From Flavobacterium sp. (GTDB lineage: Bacteria > Bacteroidota > Bacteroidia > Flavobacteriales > Flavobacteriaceae), in NCBI GenBank assembly GCA_027484725.1, contig JAIXSK010000039.1, forward strand, positions 62,001-126,000: 64,000 nucleotides of DNA, in the 5' to 3' direction. A program made the translations under genes and the position numbers. Positions 42,576-53,500 of this stretch are shown in pieces (position 1 is the stretch's first letter; every line of letters starts with the position of its first letter). The notes beneath the pieces are model-generated. The model was not told where the DNA came from. It was given only the letters and a program-made list of their open reading frames with translations, and ran no database searches.

Positions 42576-43931
42576 ATGAAAAATTATAAATTTCTTTCCG
42601 TTTCGGTGCTTTTGGGCGCTTTAATTGGCTGTACCAATCCTGAGCATTATGGAATTCCTAGTGATTCTGATTTAAAAGGTCAATGTTCTGATGTAACTGC
42701 TGATCTTGACGTAGTTTCTGTTACTTCACAAGCAGCTGGTTCTTATATAAAATTTGCCGATAAAGACTCTATTATGGAGGCTTATGTCACTTCTAGTGAT
42801 GAAGGCGGCAACTTTTATAAGTCAATTTCGTTCGTTTCTAAAGACGGAAATGTAGGCTTTAGCATGCCAATTGACGACTACAACCTTTATACAAAATATG
42901 AGCCAGGTCGATTGGTGTATATTCAGATGAGAAATCGTTATTTTGTTAAACAATACGGTTCAACTGTAATTGGTTCATTGTATAACAATGGAACCCCAGA
43001 AGATACTTTTGACGATGAAGTTGGAAGAGTCTCAGCTGTTGATTACAAATCTATTCTTACTGCTTCTTGTAGCCAATATAAAGCTGAAGAAGATTTGGTT
43101 CAGAAAATGACCATAGCAGAGGCTAAAAATGATGCTAACTTGAATAAACTTATTGAGTTGGATAATGTTCAGTTTATTGAAACTTCTTTGGGGAAAAAAT
43201 ACTTTGATGAAACTTTGAATAATTTAGGAAGTGCTACAAACCACACCATACAAGACATTCAAGGAAGTGAATTAATTTTACGCGTGAGCCAATATGCTGG
43301 TTTTGCTAATGAATCGGTTCCGAGCAACAGTGGTAAAATACTAGGTGTTATGACTAAATACAATAGCGATTATCAATTTATGGTGAGAACCACTCGCGAT
43401 ATTCGTTTAACCAACCCTACACGTCTAAAACCACTCATCAATGAGTCTTTTTCAGGAGGGCTTGGGTCTTGGACTGCTTTTAGTGTGAGCGGAGCTCAAG
43501 TATGGTCGCATAGTACGTCTTTTGGGAACCCTGGTGCTTGTGCTAAAATGTCTGGTTTTGCCAACAGCACCAACAATACTAATGAGGATTGGTTGATTTC
43601 GCCAGCACAAGATTTGTCTTCATTAACCAATGGTGCAACTTTAACCTTTGATACAGCGACTAAATTTACAGGCAATGCACTCCAAGTATTTATTTCAAAT
43701 AATTACTCTGGTTCTGGTAGCCCTAGCGCTGCTGGTGTAACTTGGACTCCGATTACTGCAACATTGTCGCCTATCAATGGAAACTTTGTTTGGACTGGTT
43801 CAGGAAACATCAATATTGATTCGTTTACAGGTATAGGAAACACTACTGTTTATGTAGCTTTTAAATACACTTCAACCACCAGTGCATCTGCCACATGGGA
43901 AGTTGATAACGTAAAAATTACACCTAACTAG
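42576..43931 (+). CDS. DUF5689 lipoprotein with choice-of-anchor J domain
   Basis: A 451-residue lipoprotein: signal MKNYKFLSVSVLLGALIGC with a lipobox. Residues of about 40-285 match DUF5689, an OB-fold-like domain (IMEAYVTSSDEGGNFYKSISF, ARVSQYAGF-type pattern, ending VRTTRDIRLTN). The C-terminal part is a choice-of-anchor J domain very like that of the previous gene (EDWLISPAQDL, TSASATWEVDNVKI). DUF5689 proteins often accompany TonB receptors in Bacteroidota. Similar OB folds sit in front of secreted nucleases, which may hint at nucleic-acid binding. Confidence 0.85.
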   Translation: MKNYKFLSVSVLLGALIGCTNPEHYGIPSDSDLKGQCSDVTADLDVVSVTSQAAGSYIKFADKDSIMEAYVTSSDEGGNFYKSISFVSKDGNVGFSMPIDDYNLYTKYEPGRLVYIQMRNRYFVKQYGSTVIGSLYNNGTPEDTFDDEVGRVSAVDYKSILTASCSQYKAEEDLVQKMTIAEAKNDANLNKLIELDNVQFIETSLGKKYFDETLNNLGSATNHTIQDIQGSELILRVSQYAGFANESVPSNSGKILGVMTKYNSDYQFMVRTTRDIRLTNPTRLKPLINESFSGGLGSWTAFSVSGAQVWSHSTSFGNPGACAKMSGFANSTNNTNEDWLISPAQDLSSLTNGATLTFDTATKFTGNALQVFISNNYSGSGSPSAAGVTWTPITATLSPINGNFVWTGSGNINIDSFTGIGNTTVYVAFKYTSTTSASATWEVDNVKITPN

Positions 43932-43952
43932 TTTTTTAAAATCTAGTATCAA

Positions 43953-43984
43953 TAAAAAAGAGGCTTTTAAGGCCTCTTTTTTTA
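43953..43984 (+). terminator. Rho-independent terminator of the receptor/lipoprotein operon
   Basis: Stem AAAAAAGAGGC / GCCTCTTTTTT with a TTTTAAG-type loop and following T, about 22 bases after the stop codon. Confidence 0.88.
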
Positions 43985-44067
43985 TGCTCCTTATCTCGCA
44001 AAAAAAATACTTTTATTTGTGTTGCTAGCATACGTCATCTAAGCAACTCTTTTAAAGAAAATTGACT

Positions 44068-44508
44068 ATGAATTTTGAAATTCAAAAGGCGAAAGACAAG
44101 CAAATTGAAGAAATAAAGATATTATTAGCGAATAATAAGTTGCCTACCGATGATATTCAGTCAGGTAATATCGACTTTTTAGCAATAACTAAAAAACAGA
44201 AAGTGATTGGCGCTATTGGTGTTGAACTGTATCAAATACAGGTCTTTTATGATCATTAGTTGTTGATTCAGAATATCGGAAACACGGACTTTGAGAAAAG
44301 CTCATCGATGCATTAATTCAAAACTGTATCTCGAACAAAGTTGACGAACTTTATTTACTGACATCAACCGCTGTTTTATTTTTTGAAAAACTTGGCTTTA
44401 AAATTATTGAACGTGAAAATATCCATCAAAGAATAATTCACAACTGAACAGTTTAAAACCCTTTGTCCAAGTTCTGCAATCGCAATGTATAAAAAGTTAA
44501 TTAATTAG
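44068..44508 (+). pseudogene. Decayed GNAT acetyltransferase gene (ArsN2-like)
   Basis: Reading across three segments restores a GNAT protein of about 147 residues. It starts MNFEIQKAKDKQIEEIKILL; near 44233 one A seems lost from an A-run, so the frame shifts. In the new frame LLxSLVVDSEYRKHGL follows with a TGA at 44250 (from CGA, an expected Arg) and another TGA in the acetyl-CoA loop after HGL (from GGA). The stretch LYLLTSTAVLFFEKLGFKI is intact. Near 44440 a one-base insertion returns to the first frame and ends TEQFKTLCPSSAIAMYKK, a typical ArsN2-type tail. Two frameshifts and two nonsense changes make it inactive. Confidence 0.85.
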
Positions 44509-44592
44509 TACGCTCGATAAGCATAACCCGCTTTATAATTTAAATAGTTGAAACATAAATACAGATTATAGCCATTTGGTTGCGCATAAAAT

Positions 44593-44621
44593 AAAAAAAG
44601 CGGAGCCCTTAGACTCCGCTT
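44593..44621 (-). terminator. Rho-independent terminator of the T9SS surface operon
   Basis: On the minus strand a perfect 8-bp stem (AAGCGGAG / CTCCGCTT) with an 8-base loop is followed by seven T. It is 22 bases after the stop of the PorE-like gene. Confidence 0.88.
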
Positions 44622-44643
44622 CCATATTTAAAGTTGAATAAGC

Positions 44644-46512
44644 TTATTTCTTAACGATCAAGAATTCAGCACGTCTGTTTTGAGCGTGTTGCTCTTCGGT
44701 ACAATTGTCTTTACAATCCACTTTTGGCTCAATCTCACCCATTCCTTTACCTGAAATTCTGTCTGCTGCAATTCCTTTTGAAATAACATATTGAACAGTT
44801 GATTTGGCTCTCTTATCAGATAAGTTTAAGTTGTAAATATCACTGCCTCGGTTATCTGTGTGTGATTTAGCCAAAATAACCATATTAGGATTCGCTTTAA
44901 GCGCTTGAACGAGTTTATCTAACTCAAAGGCTCCTTCCCGTGTAATATTGGCTTTATTGTACTCAAAATAAATTGGGTTCAGTACCACCTCGGTTTCAGT
45001 GATGATGGCTTCAATAGGTTGTAATGAAACCGGCATTTCTTTTTTGCCTCCTTTGGTCTTCACAACCGCAAAAGTGTTGCTTTCAAATCCTTCTCCGGAA
45101 ACTTCTAAACTATAGGCTTTCTCACATTCAATATCATAACTCACTTGTCCTTTTTCATCAGCATTCTTAGAAGTAATCAAGTTATTTTTATCATCTAAGA
45201 TAGAAACTTTAGCCCCTGGTAGAATGGCTCCGGTCTTACTGTTGGTTACCGTAGCGATAAGTTCAACACCACACAATGGCGTGGCCATGTAAATATCATC
45301 ATTTCCGCCTCTGTTGCTGGCAAAGAAACCAACATTTTTGTCTTTATTAAAAGTGAAACCAAAATCGTCTTTTTCACTGTTAATCGGTTGACCCATGTTA
45401 ACCGCTTCTGTTCCTTTAGCTAAATCAGCCACAAATACATCCAACCCTCCTAAACCTTGCTTTCCTGTAGATGCATAATACAAAGTATTGTTGTCATCAG
45501 CAATAAAAGGAAAGGTTTCGTTTCCTTCGGTATTGATTTTAGCACCTAAATTAATGGGTTCGCCATAAGTTCCATCAGCATTAATCGCAACTTTCCAAAT
45601 GTCAACGCCACCGATGCTTCCGGGCATATTCGATGAAAAATACAACGTTTTGCCGTCTCTACTCAAACTTGGATTGCTCGTAGAATAATCTTTGGTATTG
45701 AACGGAAGCGAAATGATTTTACCCCATTTCCCGTTTTCTTTATTACAAACAAAAAGGTTGTTTCTTCCTAATTTGAGGTTGTTTTTTTTATCTTTTTCAA
45801 AAGAAGACTCTCTAAAACTGTCACTGCTAAAATAAACTGAATTCCCGTCTGAACTAATGGTTACCGGTCCATCATGATATTTTGAATTGAGTTCATTAAC
45901 CGTGGCTGCATTGGTAAAAGTGCCATCAATGTTGTAATCAGCTTTGTAAATGTCTAAGAAAGGCTCTTTGTTCCAGCCATAATCTTTACGGGCTGAATTG
46001 CGAGCACTGGTAAAATACAACTGATTGTCATATAAAACAGCTCCAAAATCAGATTTGTCACTATTGATTTCTAAAGGTTTAACCGTGTAGTTTTTGTGCT
46101 TATCTAACAGTTTTGGAACATAATTTGGGTTTTGCTTGAATGCAATTGCTCGCTGATCTTTCGGTGCCAAAGCAGCAAACTTTTGCATTTGCTTGTTAGA
46201 CTCTTCATATTTTCCGTTTGATTTGAGCATTTGTGCATAGCGATAGTAAGTTTCAGCATCTTGCTCTGCTTGTGTTGCCTGAGCATACCATTTAGCTGCT
46301 TCGGAAGTATCAAACATATTGAAATACGTATCGGCCAACTGTTTATAAACATAGGGACTTGTTTTGCCGTTTTCAACGAGTTTCAAATACTCTTTAGCGG
46401 CAGAAACATATTCGTAGCGGTTGTAAAGTTTATCCGCTTTCTGTGTATCGGCGTTTTGCGCGGTCACACTACTAGCGATGGCAAAACTTAGGACTATATA
46501 TAACTTTTTCAT
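44644..46512 (-). CDS. PorE-like OmpA-family protein (TPR, propeller, CPDL, OmpA)
   Basis: A 622-residue envelope protein with signal peptide MKKLYIVLSFAIASSVTAQ. Domain order: TPR (about 20-125), a PD40-type propeller (150-400, e.g. SNPSLSRDGKTLYFSSNMPG), a carboxypeptidase regulatory-like domain (405-490), and an OmpA C-terminal domain that binds peptidoglycan (505-622; SHTDNRGSDIYNLNLSDKRA). The same order is seen in PorE, the T9SS periplasmic anchor of Porphyromonas. This copy is the last gene of an operon with a SprF-like and a giant adhesin gene, so it may be a paralogue dedicated to that cargo. Confidence 0.85.
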   Translation of the reverse strand: MKKLYIVLSFAIASSVTAQNADTQKADKLYNRYEYVSAAKEYLKLVENGKTSPYVYKQLADTYFNMFDTSEAAKWYAQATQAEQDAETYYRYAQMLKSNGKYEESNKQMQKFAALAPKDQRAIAFKQNPNYVPKLLDKHKNYTVKPLEINSDKSDFGAVLYDNQLYFTSARNSARKDYGWNKEPFLDIYKADYNIDGTFTNAATVNELNSKYHDGPVTISSDGNSVYFSSDSFRESSFEKDKKNNLKLGRNNLFVCNKENGKWGKIISLPFNTKDYSTSNPSLSRDGKTLYFSSNMPGSIGGVDIWKVAINADGTYGEPINLGAKINTEGNETFPFIADDNNTLYYASTGKQGLGGLDVFVADLAKGTEAVNMGQPINSEKDDFGFTFNKDKNVGFFASNRGGNDDIYMATPLCGVELIATVTNSKTGAILPGAKVSILDDKNNLITSKNADEKGQVSYDIECEKAYSLEVSGEGFESNTFAVVKTKGGKKEMPVSLQPIEAIITETEVVLNPIYFEYNKANITREGAFELDKLVQALKANPNMVILAKSHTDNRGSDIYNLNLSDKRAKSTVQYVISKGIAADRISGKGMGEIEPKVDCKDNCTEEQHAQNRRAEFLIVKK

Positions 46513-46532
46513 GTTAAGCGTACTTTAAGAGA

Positions 46533-47456
46533 TTAGAAATAACGAGGAGACTGAGATACTTTTTTCGGGAAATTCAAATCGAACAACAAAATAATCTCAT
46601 GAGACGAAGTTGTAGCTACTTTCAAATCAGAAATAACATGATCATAAGCATAACCAATTCTCAAATTGGGATTGATGGCATAATTAACCATCGCACCAAA
46701 ACTGTCATCTCTTCGGTAAGTGGCTCCCATTTCAAATCGCTCATTGTACAAAAAGTTGGTTGAGACATCATATGAAATCGGAGATCCAAACGCAGTTTTA
46801 ACCATGGCAAAAGGTTTGAATTTCCACATATCAGACAACTGAAAAACATAACCTCCGGTCAAGAAATAGTGTACAGATTCATTTCCGTATTTTCTTCCGT
46901 TATAATCTAGGTGTGTAGACTTAAGCATATTGGGCACAGAAAAAGCCAAATAGTAGTTATTCGTATAATAGAATAAACCTGAACCAATATTCAGAAAGGT
47001 ATTGCTCGTATTTTCAGCAAAAGCAGGGTCATTCAAATCAGGAACATTATTTTGTCCGATTTCACTAAACAAACCAACTTTGTGAAAAGTAGCACCCCCT
47101 TTTAAACCAAAGGCTAATTTGTGTTCTCCACCCAAATTGAGGGTATATGAGAAGTCTGCATAAACGTTGTTTTCTTCAACAGGGCCAATTTTATCTGAAA
47201 TCATCGAAAGGCCTAAACCTACATTCTTACCCACAGGTGTTGAACCTGAAAATGAAAAAGTAGAAGGGGCGCCTTCAATATCAACCCATTGTTTTCGATA
47301 CAACAAACCAAATGACAAATGCTCTTTAGAGCCTGCATAAGCCGGGTTTATGACGTTCATGTTGTACATATACTGAGTATAGTGAGGGTCTTGCTGAGCG
47401 ATGGCACCCAGTGAGGTCAAAACCAAGAGTAGCGACGTATAAATTATTCTTTTCAT
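46533..47456 (-). CDS. PorP/SprF-family T9SS outer-membrane protein
   Basis: A 307-residue beta-barrel protein with a signal peptide (MKRIIYTSLLLVLTSLGAIA). The family start is clear in QQDPHYTQYMYNMNVINPAYAGS, followed by LYRKQWVDIEGAPSTFSFSG, and the end shows LRIGYAYDHVISDLK. In Flavobacterium johnsoniae SprF is needed for surface display of the type B cargo SprB, and here the gene follows a type B adhesin in the same order. It is 58 bases after the adhesin and 20 bases before the PorE-like gene. Confidence 0.92.
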   Translation of the reverse strand: MKRIIYTSLLLVLTSLGAIAQQDPHYTQYMYNMNVINPAYAGSKEHLSFGLLYRKQWVDIEGAPSTFSFSGSTPVGKNVGLGLSMISDKIGPVEENNVYADFSYTLNLGGEHKLAFGLKGGATFHKVGLFSEIGQNNVPDLNDPAFAENTSNTFLNIGSGLFYYTNNYYLAFSVPNMLKSTHLDYNGRKYGNESVHYFLTGGYVFQLSDMWKFKPFAMVKTAFGSPISYDVSTNFLYNERFEMGATYRRDDSFGAMVNYAINPNLRIGYAYDHVISDLKVATTSSHEIILLFDLNFPKKVSQSPRYF

Positions 47457-47514
47457 TGTATTCCTTTTTGTAAAGTTTGCTTTGTTTTATAAACTTCAAT
47501 TATCTCAAATTTGA

Positions 47515-50500
47515 CTATCGTTCGTGGTTGATATAAATCCATCCAGATTTTGATTTTTGTCCGTCGATGTCAATAACATAGAAATAAGTTCCATCAGGTA
47601 ACTCATCTCCGTTGTCTGATTGTCCGAACCACTCGTTTACATATCTTGATTTACTGTAAACTTTGGTTCCGTATCTGTTGAAAATTTGAAGTTTAGAAAC
47701 ATTAAATCCTTCCAAATCAAAATAATCATTTTTACCGTCGCCTGTTCCGGTTCCTTTAGGTGAAATTCCTTTTTGAATCAAACAAGAAATCGTTGTTACC
47801 GGTTCTGTTTCATCATCAGAACAACCATCCACAGTCACCTCACAAGTATAACTACCTGTCTGCGACACAACCAAAGTAGAAGAATTTGCATCCGGAATTA
47901 CACTTCCGTTTTCATCCTTCCAAACATAACTTGCTCCTTGAATTTCAGGGGTTACCGTCAGAGTATAATTAGATCCTATACAACCACCCTCAACCTTGAA
48001 TACCGGTTTTGGAATAATCGTTACTTCAATACTTTGGCCAGTAGCACACGGGTCAGAGGTAGGGGTAAAGGTATACGTTGCACTAGCTGTATTGCTAATC
48101 ACATCCGGATTCCATACACCTACAATTCCATTCGGAGAAGTCGTATCTAATGGTGGCACCAGACCATCTTGACAAATTGGAGCAATTGGCGCGAAATCTG
48201 ATGTTCTCGAAGGATTAACTGTGATGGTCATCGTTTGTCCTAAAGCACATTGTCCCGGGTTAGGTGTAAACTGATACGTTGCAGGATTGTTGTTGTCAAT
48301 CGTAGCAGGCGTCCAAACCCCTGTAATACCTTCAAGAGAAGTCGCTGGTAAAGTTGGCGCTACTGAACCTGAACAAAGGTCAGCAATTTGTGTAAAGGTT
48401 GGCGTGATGTTCGGCGGAGTAACCACGATGGTCATATCAACCGGAACAGCACACTGACCAGCATCAGGTGTAAAGGTATAAGTAGCCGTAGCTATATTAC
48501 TAACCGTTGCAGGATTCCATGAACCTGTGATGCTGTTGTTCGATACCAAAGGTAAAGTTGGTGCAGCAGTTCCTTCACAGAACGGTAGAATTTGCGTAAA
48601 ATCAGGTGTGATGTTCGGCGGAGTAACCACGATGGTCATCGTTGTCGGAAGAGCACACTGACCCGGATCAGGTGTAAAGCTGTAAGTATCCGTCGCTAAA
48701 TTGCTTACCGTTGCCGGGGTCCAAATACCGGTGATTCCGTTGCTGGAAGTTGTTGGCAAAGTTGGCGCAGCAGTTCCTTCACAGAAAGGATCAATCTGAT
48801 CAAAAATTGTTACAATATTCTCTGTTACAACTGAAATATTCATCACAGCAATATCAGCACATTGACCCGGATCTGGAGTAAAGGTATAGGTGTCTGAAAC
48901 AGTATTGCTTATCGTTGCAGGGTTCCAGCTTCCGGTAATACCATTAAGGGATGTTGATGAAAAGACCGGTGCTGGTGTTCCGAAACAAATAGGACCCAAT
49001 GGATCAAAAGAAGGAACTGTCAACGGAGTTACAACAATATCAACCGTAGTACTACCAGGCCCGATACAATTAGGCAAATCTCCTCCAAAACTATAGGTGA
49101 TTTGGTATGATCCCGGTTGAGATGCTGCCAAATTAACTTCGCCTGTAACCGGATCAATTACCAACAGTGGTGAATTGGTCGTAAACTGTCCATTCGGGGT
49201 CAACCCGGTAAATGAATTGGTTGGATTGGCATCAGAAATACAAACAGTTTCAGGGTAAACACAAGCTGTAACGGGCTGATTTACATTTGATGGACTAATT
49301 TCAAAAGTTAGTGACGAAATACAAGTTGTAGTAACATCTCTTACATAAACCGTATGCGTTCCCACAGATAAGCCCGTAAATGTTGTACCTGATTGCCATG
49401 TTCCATTGTCCACATTATACTCGTATCCGGAAGGAGGTGTTGCCGAATGTGAACCAATGTTGCTGTAATCTGCAGCCGTAGTGGTTCCTGTCCAATCAAT
49501 TACCGTCCAATCAGATGCATTCCATGTAGTGCTTGGTGCTGCTGCAGAAGGGTTGCGTCTGTAATCGTAGCCCGGATCATTCAATGGAGTGAAACCTGTA
49601 CCGTTAATACCCCAAACATCTACAACAGCATCGCTACTAGTGGTCAGTACAATACTATCATTAAAATTGACACCACAACTAACAGTATTGGTCACTTGTG
49701 ACCCGATTCCAAACAAGTCAGCATCATTGCTCAGTTTAATCACCGAAGTTGCATTATTCGCAATCATACCTGTTAATGGTGTGTCACATTGTGCTCCAGC
49801 GTTTCCGTTAGTGTAAACTTTCAATTTATAATTGCTCAAATCAACTGCTGCACCCGTTCCGTTGTATATTTCTATATATGATAATGATGCAGAAGTAGAT
49901 CCTGATGGTTCATCAGTAACTTCAGATATATACAAGTTTGGCGCTGGCGGAGCTGTTGCTCCTACTGGTGCGGTAACCACAATTGAACCTAACAAGTTTT
50001 CACAAGTAGGTTGCGTAATGGTAATTTCTGGTGTAGGCGTTACATTAAAAGTAACGTTAATTGTGTCATCAACATCATTCAAACCACAAGCTCCGGTTAC
50101 TTTGTAACTACCCGATTGATTTACGGTAATGGTGGCACCTGTTTCACCCGGAATAGGTGTTGTTGAACCGTTATAGAACCATTGGAACGACGAAGGAACA
50201 TTGTTCAAGTCAACTACCCCTTCCAGCGCGTTCAAAGTCACAGTGGTATCACAAACTGATTTGTCAGGGCCTAATTCTACACCACAACAAATGGTTTCGC
50301 CCGCATCTGGTGCTGTAAAGTTGGTTTGAACTAACTTGATAAATCCGGCAGCTCCGTTGAAATTAGTAATCAAAATGATGTAAAACTCTCCTTCCTGAGC
50401 ATTTGGAATGCTCAAAGTCTCTGTAAAACTTGTACTATAACTACAGTCAATGATATTGCCAAACGGATAGAAGGTACTATTGGTTGGTGGAAAATTATCA

Positions 50501-53500
50501 AATGGACAAGTAGGGCAATCCGCAAATGAAATTTGATTACACGATGCGGTTGATGTAAATGGTCCCCAAGCAACAAAGTCAACGTCTAGGTTTTGACCTG
50601 TTGGATTTCCGGCAGCATCAATAGCAGTGTTTTGTAATATATTAAAAAATAAAGGTCCGGTTTGTCCAACGTGAAGTGTATAATAAGTAGGGTTAGGATT
50701 CGAACCCAAACAAGCAATTTCACCAGTGCTCGGAATACCGGTTGTATTTTCAAAGATAAAAGGGTTTTGATCTGATGAACCACAGAAAGGAGCAGCATTC
50801 TCACAAGTTGAAACAGATTTTACGCAAAGGTCGAAAGTTGTTACTTGACTGGTAGATTCGTTTGACCAAACACGGATGTAATAGGTTTGACCAACTACAA
50901 ACGTATTGTTGTTGCTTGTTAAACTATTCGCTGCACTACAATATTTCTGCACCAAAGCACCGCAAGTACCAGAATAAACGGCATGATTGAGGTTCGTTGT
51001 TGTTCCTTCTACGTTTAGTAAAGAAATAATGTGTCGTGTTCCGGTAGCCACAAAACTGAACCATACATCATCGTTGGCATTGCCCTGACATGCAGCAGGA
51101 GCAGGGGTTGATCCTGTAGCTCCAATAATGTTACCCGGTGTTGTAAAAGTACAAACTGCATTTGGATTTACAGTAACCGGAATCGCCGTAGCACATTCAT
51201 CATTGGTTGCCGGTGGTGGTGGTGTTTTAATACAAACATTAAAAGTAGCTGATTGTCCGGCTGTAGTTCCGGCTGTGTATACGCGAATGTAATACGTTTG
51301 ACCAACCACTAAGCCGGTAGCAACACTTTGTGAAAGCGCACTACAATAGATGTTGGTTAAGGTACCGCAATCACCTGAGAACAAAGTATGACTGAGGGCT
51401 AAGGTAGTCGCTGAAGCAGGAGTTGGAACTAAGTCTTTGATTTCAATCATGTGGATGGCATTGGTCGCGGTAAACTTGAACCAAACATCATCATCGCTAC
51501 CGGTACAACCTGTTCCGGTTAATGTTGGTGAAGAAGGTGTCGCTCCCAAAGTATTACCTGCTGTTTGCTGAGTACAAATTTGATTTGCATTCACCGGAAC
51601 GTCAATAGCACCTAGGCATTCATCATTGGCCGGAGGTGAAGTAATACATATATTAAAAGTAACTGACTGACCTGCTGTCGTATTTGAATTGTAAACGCGA
51701 ATGTAATAAGTATTGCCAACTGTTAGTCCGGTTGCACTACTGTTGAGCGCTGTACTACAATACAATTTAACTAAATTATTACAATCACCAGAGAAAACAC
51801 TGTGGTTTAATGTTGCAGTTGCCGGTGTACCGACCAAATCAGTCAAGTTAATACTATGGCTGGTAGCCGTAGCTACAAAGCTATACCAAACATCGTTGTT
51901 GGCTTGACCACAACCTGTTCCAGACAACGGAGGCGTCAAAATCGGCAATGAGGCTGTTGCTCCAAAAGTATTACCCGGTACACTTGTTACACAAGTTTGG
52001 CCCGGATTAATAGGAACTGGTGTGGCGTTAAGACACTCATCATTAACCGGTTTCGTTACAAAGGTAAGTGGCGTTAAAACGGTCCATGCGCTGGTTTCTG
52101 GGTCAGCACAAATAGCTTTTACATAATAAGTATAAGAAGTTGATGGTGTTAGTGGTAAACTATTCAACTGAGTAAGGTTATATGTTGTTCCCGTGATGCC
52201 TGATATAGTAGGAGGCGTTGGCGGAATGTTGGTTGGAGCCGGTTGGCCCGTTGGTACCACATACAGTGCAAATGATTGAGAAGGCGGCACTGAGTTGTCC
52301 GTCCAAGACAACAAAGCACTATTTGAAGTGGTCACTGCTGCCATACCCGTTGGTTTAGAACACGGAGCCGGTGTACAGTTTCCGGTTCCACTATATAAAA
52401 CTGTAAGAGGCGCACCTTGTCCCGGAAGTTTGGTGTAAAGTACATCCAAGAACGGATTAACTACTGTAACACCTATTAAATCAGGAGAAGTTCCTGCTAC
52501 GCTCCAATACAAATCAAAAGGAACACCCGGACACAATGCTACCGTTACCCCTGCAGCATTGTTAATTTGGTTAGCGCCCAGCGTAATTTGAGTAATTCCG
52601 TTTTGTCTAACCACCATTCTTCCTCCGTTCCATGAGTTTCCAGTTGAAGTGGTCAAAATAAACTTATAGTTACATTTGGTAGCCGGATCACAAGTAAGAG
52701 TATTGAAACTTGGTGTGGTAGCCGGTTGCCATACACTTGAATCTGTCGGGGAACAGACGGTTCGTACATATACATAATATATGGTAGCCGGCTGTAAACC
52801 GGTTGCTGTAAATGGTGATCCCGGCGCACTCACGTCAAACAATAATTCCCCATTTCCTGAAGGTGGAACTACGCCTGGTGTTGGTGGTGCCGTTGGTCCT
52901 TGTGGAGTCAAAACAGCAGGAACCAATAATACTTGCCATTGGTTGTCTGTAGGCTGTCCGTTGGTCCAGGTAATCGTTGCTGAAGTTGTGGTGATACTTG
53001 CGGTAGTTACAGCAACAGCCGTTGGTCTGAAACAAGTTGGTATCGTTCTAAAAGTAGTCACCGCTGTCCAATCACTTGGGCTGTCAACCGAACATACTGA
53101 ACGAATATATACATCATATAAAGTATCTGGTGTTAACGGGCCAAATGGTGCCGTTAATCCCATTACAAATGATGTCGGATCTGTACCCGGAACTGAATAA
53201 GTTGCTGTGGTTGTATCTGTTGGTGCTGGTTGCCCCGAAAGCACTAAATATATTTCCCATCCGGTAGTTGGAATACCAGAACTTGTCCAATTGACTGTTG
53301 CTGTAGTAGTTCCAATAGCTGTTGTGTTAACAGCTGTTGGTCTTTGACATTCCGGATTCAAACAGTCCACCATTTTGGTGAGCAACGTATTGCCCACTTG
53401 ACTGCCGCTGTTTGAAGTAATGGCATAAATAGGTTGATCAAAACTGTTTTTCACCAATAAGCGAACCGAGTTGGCGTTAGTACCGGCGGTAGTCCATACC

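Noticed and set aside
44509..44592. Small gene or RNA between the GNAT pseudogene and the operon terminator
   Set aside because: The stretch is AT-rich, has no open frame beyond chance and no stable hairpin apart from the terminator.
48010..49045. CRISPR-like array
   Set aside because: The repeat unit is 204 bp, in frame and coding, without spacers; no cas genes are present in the window.
52781..53200. Plus-strand frames within the giant adhesin (several of 60-140 codons)
   Set aside because: They are antisense to Thr/Pro/Gly-rich repeats whose reverse complement stays open by composition.
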